Positions 25,736 to 34,153 of a stretch of 64,000 bases of DNA are shown in pieces; position 1 is the first letter of the stretch, and each line of letters begins with the position of its first letter. Origin of the DNA: Serratia sp. UGAL515B_01 (GTDB lineage Bacteria > Pseudomonadota > Gammaproteobacteria > Enterobacterales > Enterobacteriaceae). The notes below the pieces were generated by a model that was given only the letters and a program-made list of their open reading frames with translations, had not been told where the DNA came from and ran no database searches. The position numbers and the translations under genes are program-made. The stretch spans positions 310,001 to 374,000 of the forward strand of contig NZ_CP109901.1 in the NCBI RefSeq assembly GCF_033095805.1. The letters run 5' to 3'.

Positions 25736-27237
25736 ATGACTTTGAGCGCCAGATCCGCGAGGCGATAGCGGCAGCACGTAATGGGGCGCGGCATGCGGAG
25801 CAATCGCTGACGACGCCAATATGGCAAGCGAAAAGCAGTATGGCGTCATTAGGGGGGATTTTACCCGGCAGTAATGGTTCGCCCATTTCACCGCATATCG
25901 ACGAGGAACAGGGTCACAGCACTGAGCCTGGCAATCAGCCAAGCGAGCAAGCACTTACTAGTAACGTTTACCCTTCGGCAAACAGGGTAGCCAGGGTAAA
26001 AAGCAGCCGGATAAAAGAGCGCCCTGGTGTTCTGTTCGGCACCTGGGATAACCCTTATATTGCTGCCGCAATGCCATTATTGCTGCTGGTGGAGCGCTTT
26101 CGCGGTTGTTCGGAAATCAACATTGCTGAGATAAGGCCGTCCATCGTGCATGAAATACAGTATTTCACGCAGGGTCTGCAGCGAAAAAACTGCCCAGTAG
26201 AGGAAGTCAGCCATCTTTCCTATCTGTGTTGTACCTATATCGACGGTATTTTTACCAACTTACAAACGTCAGGTTCATTTAGTCAGAGCTTGCTGGTGGA
26301 GTTCCATCGTGATGCCTGGGGCGGTGAAGACTGTTTTGAGCATCTACAGGAATATTTGCAGTCACCGAAACAGAACCGCCACATTCTGGAATTTTACGAT
26401 CTGATCCTCTCTCTGGGATTTGAGGGCAAATTCCAGATGCTTGAACATGGTTCCGTTTTGTTGATGGACCTGCGTAACCGCCTGCATACCTTGCTCTACG
26501 CACAGAATGCAACCGAGTTATTGGCGATTGCCCAGACGACAAGAGGTGGACCACGGCGAACCGATGTTAAGGCGTTGAAGATATTTTTATACGGCTTGCT
26601 GATATGCCTGTGCGCTTACGTTGTCAGTATCTGGTATCTGCATGAACAGTCGAGCAAGATCCGCAGCGATATTCTCGCTTGGGTTCCCCCTGAACCGCGC
26701 AAGATTAATATTATGGAAACCCTGCCTAATCCATTGTCACAAATCTTGAATGAAGGGTGGCTAGAAGTACGTAAAGATCCGCGTGGCTGGCTACTGATAT
26801 TTACTTCAGATGGTGCATTCCGCACGGGGCAAGCACAGCTTTCTGAAGAGTTCCTCAACAAGCGGAATATCGAACGTTTGGGCGAGGCGCTGGCGCCGTG
26901 GCCCGGAGATCTTGAGGTCATTGGCCATACGGATAACCAGCCTTTCCGTAATAGTTCTGGGAATTCTAATCTCAAACTTTCAGAAGCCAGAGCCATGGTG
27001 GTTGCCGACAAGCTGCGGGAGTCTACCAACATCAACCAAACGCATCAGCGTGAAATCACGGCAATCGGACGTGGTGAAAGCGAGCCGCTTTCAGACAACA
27101 ATACGGAAGAAGGGCGGCGCCGTAACCGGCGCGTAGACATTCTCTGGAAAATTGGCAAGCGCGATGCAGATCAGGCGATGAAACCATTCGTAGATAGCAA
27201 TATCCCGGAACTTTTGGATACCAATAAACAACAATAG
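25732..27237 (+). CDS. tssL: T6SS membrane-complex protein TssL with C-terminal OmpA domain (T6SS-1)
   Basis: 501 residues. The DotU cytoplasmic domain occupies about 110-275 (NPYIAAAMPLLLLVERFRG; CTYIDGIFTN; ILEFYDLILSLGFEGKF). One membrane helix follows near 282-303 (IFLYGLLICLCAYVVSIW). An OmpA peptidoglycan-binding domain lies at about 345-475 (EVIGHTDNQPFRN; EEGRRRNRRVDILWK). It anchors the trans-envelope complex to the cell wall. The Ser/Gln-rich N-terminal 100 residues are variable in the family. Confidence 0.95.
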   Translation: MNDFERQIREAIAAARNGARHAEQSLTTPIWQAKSSMASLGGILPGSNGSPISPHIDEEQGHSTEPGNQPSEQALTSNVYPSANRVARVKSSRIKERPGVLFGTWDNPYIAAAMPLLLLVERFRGCSEINIAEIRPSIVHEIQYFTQGLQRKNCPVEEVSHLSYLCCTYIDGIFTNLQTSGSFSQSLLVEFHRDAWGGEDCFEHLQEYLQSPKQNRHILEFYDLILSLGFEGKFQMLEHGSVLLMDLRNRLHTLLYAQNATELLAIAQTTRGGPRRTDVKALKIFLYGLLICLCAYVVSIWYLHEQSSKIRSDILAWVPPEPRKINIMETLPNPLSQILNEGWLEVRKDPRGWLLIFTSDGAFRTGQAQLSEEFLNKRNIERLGEALAPWPGDLEVIGHTDNQPFRNSSGNSNLKLSEARAMVVADKLRESTNINQTHQREITAIGRGESEPLSDNNTEEGRRRNRRVDILWKIGKRDADQAMKPFVDSNIPELLDTNKQQ

Positions 27238-27245
27238 GGATCGTC

Positions 27246-30200
27246 ATGATACGTCGATTTTTTATTCTAATCATTGCACTGCTGCTCTGCTATACCGTTT
27301 GGTGGGTAGGCCCGCTGATCGCTATCGGTTCCTATTTTCCACTGGGTGATATTTGGGTACGTAAAGTCATTATCACGCTGATCCTGTGTTGGGCATTGTG
27401 GCCTTTTGTGGCGGTTTGTCTGGGGTGGGTTTTCCGATATGCTCGCGCGCCGCTGCCACAGCGTAAGAAAAAAACAGTGCAGTTGGATCGCGTCTCTGCA
27501 CGATTTTTTGATGCTCTTCGTACCCTGCAACACGTCAGCCTGGCAGGCAAGAAAAGCCGTTGGCAACGTTGGCGCGAGAGCCGCAAACGCCAATATATTG
27601 ATGAGAAACCCTGGTTTTTAGTGATAGGCCCACCAGGATGTGGGAAAACCTCGCTGATTTATGAAAGTGGTGAACACTTTTTGCTGTCAGAACAGTATGG
27701 TTTGGCGCAAACCAGCGATATGGGCCCGACACAAGATTGTAATTTGTGGCTAACGGAGCGTGCTGTTTATATTGACACTGCAGGAGAGTGGATACTGTTG
27801 CACGGCCAGAGTGAAGAGGCCGGTATCGCCAAGCAAAAACTGTTCTCGATGATTCGCAAACATCGACGTTATCCAGGGATTGATGCGGTTATTCTTTGTT
27901 TGGATGCAGAAATGCTGCTGAATGCCCCCTTGATTGAGCGTAAATCGCTCGCTGATACGCTACGCGTGCGGATCCAGGAAGTCGCTGCCAGCTTCCATAC
28001 GGATATTGCTGTCTATCTGCTGCTGAACGGTATTGATAAATTACCTGGCGGTGAGGCATTTCTTTCACTGATAGGTGAAGACATTCTTAGCGAAGGACTT
28101 GGCATTAGCCTGACCTGTAATCAGCAAGGCCACAATAATTTCGCAGATGACGAAGCACGCTACCAAGAGTTCCAAGCCAAAGTCAGCCGCTATGTGTTGG
28201 AAATTCTGCATGATGCGCCAAGTACGGAAGTCCGCCAGCAACTGCTGTTATTCACAGAAAGCCTGGGAGCTTTGCAAAAACCGCTGTTTAATCTGTTCGA
28301 ACAGGTATTTCCCGCTACGCCGATCGGTTATTCAGGTTCTCTGCGACAATTTTGGTTGGGCAGTACTCTGACGCTTTCTTGCTGGGACGATATGTTCGAA
28401 AGCCGTCAGATGGGTGCGGTTTACTACCCCGCGCTCAGTAATGCGATCACCGAACGTGGGGTTTTACACGCTTCTGGCCCGTTACCTTTGCGCAATCGTC
28501 TCATGATGATTGGCCGTTATGTACTGGTGACGTTGGTATTGAGCCTGCTCCTGTTAATGCTTAGTACCCGTTATTTCTGGGAATATGATTATATCGCCTA
28601 TGCCTCGGCACGTTTTGAGGAAACTAAACGCATTGTGCGAGACATTCCTCTCACCAACCAAATCAATGACGATCTGGTGGCTGCATTTGAACAGCTCGGG
28701 TATGTCAACACACAGTTCCTTGAAAGCTCTCCACCTCTGTTGACACCGTATTTTGAGCACCGGTTGCTGAACCGGGCAATGCTACAAACCTACCATCGCC
28801 ACCTCAATAAAATATTCTGGCCTGCCGTAGAGAACTACATCACCCATGAGCTGCGGGAAAATAGCCTGTCAGGTAATGACGATGGTTATGAAACACTGAA
28901 AGTTTATTTGATGCTTGGGCATCCAGAACATCGTTCGCCGGACGAATTGGTTAACTGGTTCATGGGACGCTGGAACGACTTTGCGCCGCAAGGTTATACC
29001 CTCAATGAACGTAACTTATTCAGCTATCACCTGAGGGAACTGTTCAGTGATGCCTCTGCCACTGCACTGCAGGCCAAACTGGATGAAGACTTGATCCGTA
29101 CCGCACGGATTAAGGCAATGAGGCTTCCGATTCATATCCGAGTCGTGCAGCGTATTCAAGATAAACCGCTGCCCGCCCGTATTGAAAACATCACTCTGGC
29201 AGATATGGCTGGCCCCAGTGTTGCCCTGATGATGAGGCGGAAAAGCCCAAGTACGGTGACAGATGTGGCGATCCCCGGTTTTTATACCCGTGCTAGCTAT
29301 CATGATGTTTTCCTTGCTCAGCTCCAAGAGGCTTCTCAGGCAATGATCAACGAGCAAACCTGGGTATTGAGTGACGGTAAAGATTCGGTAAGCCAAGTGA
29401 ATCTGTTGGCCGCAGCGCAAAAATTGTCTGATGAAGCGCGTAAATATTATCTTTTGGAATATGCCAACCAGTGGGAGAACTTCCTTAACGATATTCGTGT
29501 GCGTCCAATCAACGGGTTAGATGATGCTGCTCTGCTAGCACGCCAGTTTTCCGATCCCTCTTCCCCACTGGCCAACCTGGTACGCTTCGCAACGCGTGAA
29601 ACCACACTCAGTGCTGATAACCAAGGTAACGTTACCGGTTGGTTCAATACTCAGCGCAATAAGTTGCAACAGGCGCGGCGTACTGTGATTGATGAGATGT
29701 CCGGAGAGCGTTCCCGTTTCCGGCTTACGCCGGAGAAAACGGTGGAAGATCGTTTCGAGTTGTTAAGGCGCCTGGGTTTCTCGTTGCAAAAGGCCACAAC
29801 CAGTAATAGCGATCCTCTCGCTAATGCTTTCGAACAGATTTATAACCAGTTGATTACATTGTCAACTTCTCTGCGCGCAGGACAAGTATTGCCTAAAAAT
29901 AATGAGTTTAATCGGTTGCAAATTGATATGGCTAGGCAACCTGAACCGGTACGCAGTGTGATGGTTGATCTATTGGCTACAGCCCAGATACAGAGCCTGC
30001 AACAAAGTAAGGAAAATCTCAGTAAAGGCGTTTCTTCTATTGCGTCTGATCTATGCCATAAGACCATCAGCGGGCGTTATCCATTTACCCGCTCAGCTAA
30101 AGAGGAAGTCGGCATTGGTGACTTCAGCCGGATGTTTAGCCAAGGCGGTGCTATGCAAACCTTCTTCGAGCAAAACTTGGCGCCTTATGTGGATACTCAC

Positions 30201-30707
30201 GGCAGCCGTTGGCAGGTCAAACCTGAGAGTTCTGGCGTAGTGACAGCAAAAACGCTCCAAGCATTCGAGAATGCTTCACTGATCCGCGACACTTTCTTTG
30301 ATGCTTCGGGTAATCTTGCTATGTCTATGATTATTCGCCCTATTTCGCTATCGCCCAATATTCTGGAGGCCGTACTGGATGTGGATGGTCAGATCCTGAC
30401 TTATAGCCACGGTTACAGCCAACCCATGCGTGTCGATTGGCCAGGTCCAAAAGGCGGGGTTTATATCCGGCTGACGTTTAAAACCCAGTCTGGAAATCTT
30501 GAAACGGTCAGCTTCGACGGCCCCTGGGCAATCTTCCATATGTATGACGCTACTAATCCGGTGAGACTTAGCAGTAACAGCCGGGAGTTGACGATCGCCA
30601 TGAGTTCAATCAGTGGGTTTTTCAAAGTAGAACTGAGTTCCACCATGAGGGATTACCCGTTGTGGTCACAGGCGCTTAGCCAATTTTCGTGCCCACAAAG
30701 TCTCTAA
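27246..30707 (+). CDS. tssM: T6SS membrane-complex protein TssM/IcmF (T6SS-1)
   Basis: 1153 residues. Two N-terminal membrane helices (IRRFFILIIALLLCYTVWWV and VRKVIITLILCWALWPF) are followed by a cytoplasmic NTPase-like domain with an intact Walker A, GPPGCGKTS, near residue 128. A third helix lies near 420 and a large periplasmic C-terminal domain binds TssJ. Length is normal for the family. It is the last core gene of T6SS-1. A small unrecognised gene follows after 22 bases. Confidence 0.95.
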   Translation: MIRRFFILIIALLLCYTVWWVGPLIAIGSYFPLGDIWVRKVIITLILCWALWPFVAVCLGWVFRYARAPLPQRKKKTVQLDRVSARFFDALRTLQHVSLAGKKSRWQRWRESRKRQYIDEKPWFLVIGPPGCGKTSLIYESGEHFLLSEQYGLAQTSDMGPTQDCNLWLTERAVYIDTAGEWILLHGQSEEAGIAKQKLFSMIRKHRRYPGIDAVILCLDAEMLLNAPLIERKSLADTLRVRIQEVAASFHTDIAVYLLLNGIDKLPGGEAFLSLIGEDILSEGLGISLTCNQQGHNNFADDEARYQEFQAKVSRYVLEILHDAPSTEVRQQLLLFTESLGALQKPLFNLFEQVFPATPIGYSGSLRQFWLGSTLTLSCWDDMFESRQMGAVYYPALSNAITERGVLHASGPLPLRNRLMMIGRYVLVTLVLSLLLLMLSTRYFWEYDYIAYASARFEETKRIVRDIPLTNQINDDLVAAFEQLGYVNTQFLESSPPLLTPYFEHRLLNRAMLQTYHRHLNKIFWPAVENYITHELRENSLSGNDDGYETLKVYLMLGHPEHRSPDELVNWFMGRWNDFAPQGYTLNERNLFSYHLRELFSDASATALQAKLDEDLIRTARIKAMRLPIHIRVVQRIQDKPLPARIENITLADMAGPSVALMMRRKSPSTVTDVAIPGFYTRASYHDVFLAQLQEASQAMINEQTWVLSDGKDSVSQVNLLAAAQKLSDEARKYYLLEYANQWENFLNDIRVRPINGLDDAALLARQFSDPSSPLANLVRFATRETTLSADNQGNVTGWFNTQRNKLQQARRTVIDEMSGERSRFRLTPEKTVEDRFELLRRLGFSLQKATTSNSDPLANAFEQIYNQLITLSTSLRAGQVLPKNNEFNRLQIDMARQPEPVRSVMVDLLATAQIQSLQQSKENLSKGVSSIASDLCHKTISGRYPFTRSAKEEVGIGDFSRMFSQGGAMQTFFEQNLAPYVDTHGSRWQVKPESSGVVTAKTLQAFENASLIRDTFFDASGNLAMSMIIRPISLSPNILEAVLDVDGQILTYSHGYSQPMRVDWPGPKGGVYIRLTFKTQSGNLETVSFDGPWAIFHMYDATNPVRLSSNSRELTIAMSSISGFFKVELSSTMRDYPLWSQALSQFSCPQSL

Positions 30708-30729
30708 CCATGAAAGAAGGAAATATCAA

Positions 30730-31083
30730 ATGCTTGATCCGAAAAATATGAAGGACGTTATGCAGTCGAGTAGCAAACTTGGCCAACAAGCTCAAAGTGA
30801 TTTGCAGAAACCTTTTGTTGAAGGCATGCAAAACACGGAGATGTCTGGGGCAGATGCTGCACGCAATATCATGAATTCGGTTAATCAGTCTTGTCAGAAC
30901 ATGATGAACGACATGAACAAGGTATTGAGCGGTTTACAGGATAACGTGGATGCTCACCAGAAAATGCAAGGTGAAGAACGACCAAAGGATTTTGAACAGG
31001 CTATGAATGACTTGCGAACGACATTATCCAATGGATTTCCAGAAGAGATGAGGAGCATGTTTGACAAGTTTCCTAAAATTTAG
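30730..31083 (+). CDS. Small Met-rich protein of unknown function at the end of T6SS-1
   Basis: 117 residues that I do not recognise. ATG 30730 is preceded by GAAGGAAA and lies 22 bases after tssM, so it belongs to the operon. The sequence is Met- and Gln/Asn-rich (13 Met), strongly amphipathic-helical and without a signal peptide or membrane segment (SADAARNIMNSVNQ-type and QAMNDLRTTLSNG stretches). A single Cys is present. Possible roles are a T6SS chaperone, a small effector or an immunity protein, but nothing in the sequence decides. No transcription terminator is obvious immediately downstream. Confidence 0.65.
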   Translation: MLDPKNMKDVMQSSSKLGQQAQSDLQKPFVEGMQNTEMSGADAARNIMNSVNQSCQNMMNDMNKVLSGLQDNVDAHQKMQGEERPKDFEQAMNDLRTTLSNGFPEEMRSMFDKFPKI

Positions 31084-31514
31084 CATGGCTTAACGAGCTT
31101 CCTTTTTATATCCGTCGTTATTCAAGCCGTAGCGGTATTGGTTGGCATTGAGGATTATAATTCTTGATGAGTTCATTTTATGAGCCTGCCCCCTTAAAAT
31201 CGGTCCGTGATTCAGTTGCTGTCTAGCTGCAATGTGAATGAACGGGGAGTATAGACAGATGTATCATCATAAAAAGAGATAGCTAGATAGCCAAAATATT
31301 TGATGTTGCAATGAGGCAAAAAACTATCCCGGTCATTGGACTGGGATAGTCTGCTGCTATGCTATGTTCCTTCATTACGCGCAGTGGTGTCGCAAACCTG
31401 AAAGTCCGTCATCGAAGCTAAGGGGAAAGGGCGGAGTAGGTCTCTGTTCAACCCCGACTTTGACTCGGACGGAGTTTTGGGATGCGTCCTGTGGAGCTTG
31501 GGCTATTTGAGCGT

Positions 31515-31560
31515 ATTGCTGCGTTATTCACCGCTTATTTGATCCAACAAACCTCACGGC
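31515..31560 (+). repeat. 46-nt dispersed repeat, copy A (inverted partner at 32031-32076)
   Basis: This 46-base block matches the reverse complement of 32031-32076 at 44 of 46 positions. Weaker similarity extends about 20 bases on the left side. It is probably a piece of the same mobile repeat family as the MITE-like element. Confidence 0.75.
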
Positions 31561-31890
31561 TCACGCCTTGCTCTACGATCAGATCACTGACAGCGGTGCT
31601 TGCTTGCAGTTAAGGGGACAAGCTTAATGACAACGTGTTTTTTAGCTTGAGATACAAAGCATTTATTCTGTTGTGCACAGTTTTTAGTTCATCAATGGAG
31701 TTTATACAGGCATTTATTTTTATCCCTTCAAACAAATAGCGGCAATAAAATAGAATATCACCACCGTAGCCAGATGCTCAAAATAGCACCTGACCTCTAG
31801 ATGTACTCTAAAGTCCATTCTGGTCTGTTACGCACCACAAAAAGCTAAGGAATATAATCTAGCATTGCTTATCATATATAACCAAGCGCA

Positions 31891-31988
31891 TTCAAGTTGC
31901 AGGTAGCAAGCAAGTAGGCTTCTCAAGAACGTAGAGCACAATGTAACTAGGGAAAGTAATTGTAGCCATCACTATACTGCAACTTGAA
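31891..31988. repeat. Degenerate ERIC element lacking its outer ends
   Basis: The perfect 12-bp inverted repeat TTCAAGTTGCAG (31891-31902) / CTGCAACTTGAA (31977-31988) matches the ERIC arms seen at 5572-5697. The outer TATACCC/GGGTATA ends are missing and the core is heavily changed. Confidence 0.6.
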
Positions 31989-32002
31989 AGGCAACTAGAA
32001 CT

Positions 32003-32141
32003 AGGCTGTGTCCTTCAATTGCACGCGAGCGCCGCGAGGTTTGTTGGATCCAATAAGCGGTGAATAACGCAGCAATATACGCAAATGGCCCCAGCTCGAA
32101 GGTGCCGCGAGGGAATCACGGGCAATTGAGGGGCACAGCCT
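32003..32141. mobile_element. MITE-like element, 139 bp with 20-bp terminal inverted repeats
   Basis: The left arm (32003-32022, AGGCTGTGTCCTTCAATTGC) matches the reverse complement of the right arm (32122-32141) at 18 of 20 positions. The interior contains the 46-nt block shared with 31515-31560. There is no transposase. The size and arms suggest a non-autonomous element. I do not recognise the parent IS and see no clear target-site duplication. Confidence 0.6.
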
Positions 32142-32222
32142 GGTATATTACGTTGATTTTTTGAAGTGCTTAATTTGTGTATCTAAAAGAAAGAGTTCCA
32201 TTGGGTATTGAAGTATTTTAGG

Positions 32223-32245
32223 CCCTCTCTATGAGGGTTTTTTTT
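32223..32245 (+). terminator. Rho-independent terminator
   Basis: CCCTC-TCTAT-GAGGG followed by eight T's. No gene on the + strand ends within 1.1 kb, so it may end a long 3' tail of the T6SS-1 transcript or be a relic of a lost gene. Confidence 0.65.
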
Positions 32246-32621
32246 ATTGTCACACTAATTACTTGTTGAAAATTTGTTAACACTGTTAAGAAGCTCTTCA
32301 TTTATTACTTTTGACCTGCTCCCTATTGTTACTGATTATTTTGCCCACCTTATCACGCAGTTCATGCTTTACCCTTTGCTCCAAATAACCGTTAGCGGCG
32401 TTTTACTTGCCATTAAGGGACGCAGCCTTAAGGAATCTAAGGGATCAGAAAAATGGCTGTCGCGTCATTGCCAAGCAAAGACACTGTGCTCAAAAAGAGT
32501 GACATATGACGTGCGTTGTTTGCATAAAAAGAGATAGCTGATACCAGCATCGGCCATCAACATGCAAAGGCTGGGGGAGAGACAATAAGGGACATATTGG
32601 ATACTGCGTTATGTCCACCAT

Positions 32622-33218
32622 TCAAAGGCTGAGGAAAATGTTTTCCCTGCAGTAAAAATCTTTGATTAGCATGATATATTTATAAAACTCCAAGCGATTG
32701 ACCATACCAAGTTTTTTTATCGCATTACGGCGATGCGTATAAATGGTTTTGGCTGAGCAATTAAGAGTTTGTGATATTTTAGGAATATCATACCCTTGGC
32801 TTATCAGCATGACAACACGGCTTTCTGTGGTTGACAGCTGTGAGCTATTTCGTGCTAACATTTTTCTATAGAATTCATTCTGGAGCAGTTGTTTATAATT
32901 TAACTTTGCTAAAGTGATGATCTTTGTAACAACTGCAGATGCTTCTTCTGCGAAGAGCCAGCTAGTATTTAATATTATATGAATTGTTGTGATAGGTGTA
33001 GCAACTTTGTCCTTGTCTTCCATTTTTTCATGGTCAAAGATATTGATAATCGCCGTTTGCTCGGTAAATATAATATTTGAATGCTCAGTTATATCCGAGT
33101 TTGGATTCTCAACGATTTTATAGAGTTCAATATCTTCAGTTTGCAAGTTTTTTTCTAAAATACTCAACAGGCCGAGTTTATAAAACTCGTTATATGATCT
33201 AACAGTAATACTCAACAT
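32622..33218 (-). CDS. LuxR-family (GerE-type HTH) transcriptional regulator
   Basis: 198 residues. The C-terminal about 60 residues are a LuxR/GerE helix-turn-helix (LSTTESRVVMLISQGYDI, then AKTIYTHRRNAIKKLGM). The N-terminal about 130 residues match no receiver or autoinducer-binding domain that I recognise; no phospho-acceptor Asp pattern is clear. Similar stand-alone LuxR proteins often control fimbriae, capsule or curli in enterobacteria. AAGGAG lies 9 bases before the ATG at 33218 (MLSITVRS) and 6 before a GTG at 33221; either could start. It lies 455 bases beyond the end of the T6SS-2 minus operon, in the same direction, so control of the fimbria/T6SS-2 genes is plausible but inferred. 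Confidence 0.8.
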   Translation of the reverse strand: MLSITVRSYNEFYKLGLLSILEKNLQTEDIELYKIVENPNSDITEHSNIIFTEQTAIINIFDHEKMEDKDKVATPITTIHIILNTSWLFAEEASAVVTKIITLAKLNYKQLLQNEFYRKMLARNSSQLSTTESRVVMLISQGYDIPKISQTLNCSAKTIYTHRRNAIKKLGMVNRLEFYKYIMLIKDFYCRENIFLSL

Positions 33219-33673
33219 CACGTTGCACTCCTTTTCGTTCCATGAAATCACTGGCTAGTTGCGTGATTGCGACGGCTACTACTTCCAAGCTTTTAAAAGC
33301 TTTTTTTTATTAAGTGGGCCATGGACAAGACTAATTGCTGTCATACATTTTACACAAAAGTAAAATTTATCCATGCATTGAATACAATATTGTATGAACG
33401 GTAATCATGCGAGACAGTAACATATACTGCTGTTGCCCGTGTCCATTGGGTACAAAATTACTTCAAGTTGCGTGATGTTGACTGTAGTGCCGCAACGTTG
33501 ATGCCGTTGTAAGCGGCTTTCAAAGCTATTATAAATCATATCCTTGTGATTTACCTTTCGCCTTAGCATATTTGTTATGCACCCCAGCTGCTTGTTTACC
33601 AAGCAACTGGGGTGCATGCTTTTTTCGCCTTCACGCGACTCAGATAGTTCAGGCTATCGAAACTCTGACTACT
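33219..33673. promoter_or_regulatory. Non-coding spacer between the Eag-like gene and the LuxR gene
   Basis: 455 bases with no gene. It should hold the LuxR-gene promoter. It also holds a 16-bp palindrome followed by eight T's (33287-33308) and a very strong hairpin at 33577-33617. Bases 33448-33472 resemble one end of an ERIC element (AAAATTACTTCAAGTTGC) with no partner arm. Confidence 0.4.
33577..33626 (+). terminator. Strong hairpin with T-run (terminator-like, orphan on + strand)
   Basis: An 18-bp stem (17 paired) with loop TTTAC is followed by GCTTTTTT on the + strand. It lies 57 bases beyond the end of the minus-strand Eag-like gene, where it probably ends that operon despite the weaker A/T tail on that side. 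No + strand gene precedes it, so a small RNA ending here is an alternative. Confidence 0.6.
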
Positions 33674-34153
33674 TTAGATTGTCTCAATTTCCGGAGAGAA
33701 GCTATTAATCACTTGTACGTAATGCTTACGCTGAAAATCGCTAAACTCAGCCGATGCATTCAGGGTAAAGACCATGATATCTAGCCCTTGACGGTTGTAG
33801 ACAGAGTGTTTGGGTAGCTTGACCACTGACTGAACCTGGTGAATCGTATTTCCGTCATGAAGGTAACGGTTGGCAACTTGTACTACGGGCAGTTTTGCAG
33901 GGCCAATCTCGTGTTTGAGCATTTTCCCTTCAACCTGGAATCCAGGTAACTTGTTACGCAAGTTATCCATTTCCATCTCACACCACGCCTGCAGATCCTG
34001 ATCTTCGGCAAGAGTTGCGCGATTGACAATGATCTGATACTCATTTTCATCTGGATCGCGAAACATCAGCAGATTGATACTACGATCTAGCGCCGGCTTG
34101 GGGGTTAGAAACGTGCCTTCATACAGATTATAGCTGATATTTTGCATACTCAT
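33674..34153 (-). CDS. Eag/DcrB-like (DUF1795) T6SS effector chaperone
   Basis: 159 residues. YNLYEGTFLTPKPALDRSINLLMFRDPDENEYQIIVNRATLAEDQ, cut here into its features (a YxLxEG start, a DRSINLL strand and an xIxVNRxxL strand), and the later QRKHYVQVINSF end match the DUF1795/DcrB fold of Eag chaperones. These hold the transmembrane region of Rhs- or PAAR-containing T6SS effectors before loading on VgrG. The start overlaps the OmpA gene stop (ATGA). No Rhs or transmembrane PAAR effector is in the window, so its client is unknown. Confidence 0.75.
   Translation of the reverse strand: MSMQNISYNLYEGTFLTPKPALDRSINLLMFRDPDENEYQIIVNRATLAEDQDLQAWCEMEMDNLRNKLPGFQVEGKMLKHEIGPAKLPVVQVANRYLHDGNTIHQVQSVVKLPKHSVYNRQGLDIMVFTLNASAEFSDFQRKHYVQVINSFSPEIETI

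Larger units (their letters stand above)
31084..32621. other. 1.5-kb gene-poor, repeat-rich spacer between T6SS-1 and the LuxR gene
   Basis: No credible coding region on either strand; the longest frame (32274-32537) would need a TTG start without a ribosome-binding site. It contains one copy of a 46-nt inverted repeat pair (31515-31560) whose partner is in the MITE-like element (32003-32141), a degenerate ERIC (31891-31988) and a terminator (32223-32245). It looks like a boundary where mobile repeats accumulated. Confidence 0.6.

Noticed and set aside
32274..32537. 87-residue + strand ORF in the repeat-rich spacer
   Set aside because: It would need a TTG start, has no ribosome-binding site and its sequence has no recognisable domain; it lies in DNA otherwise made of repeats.
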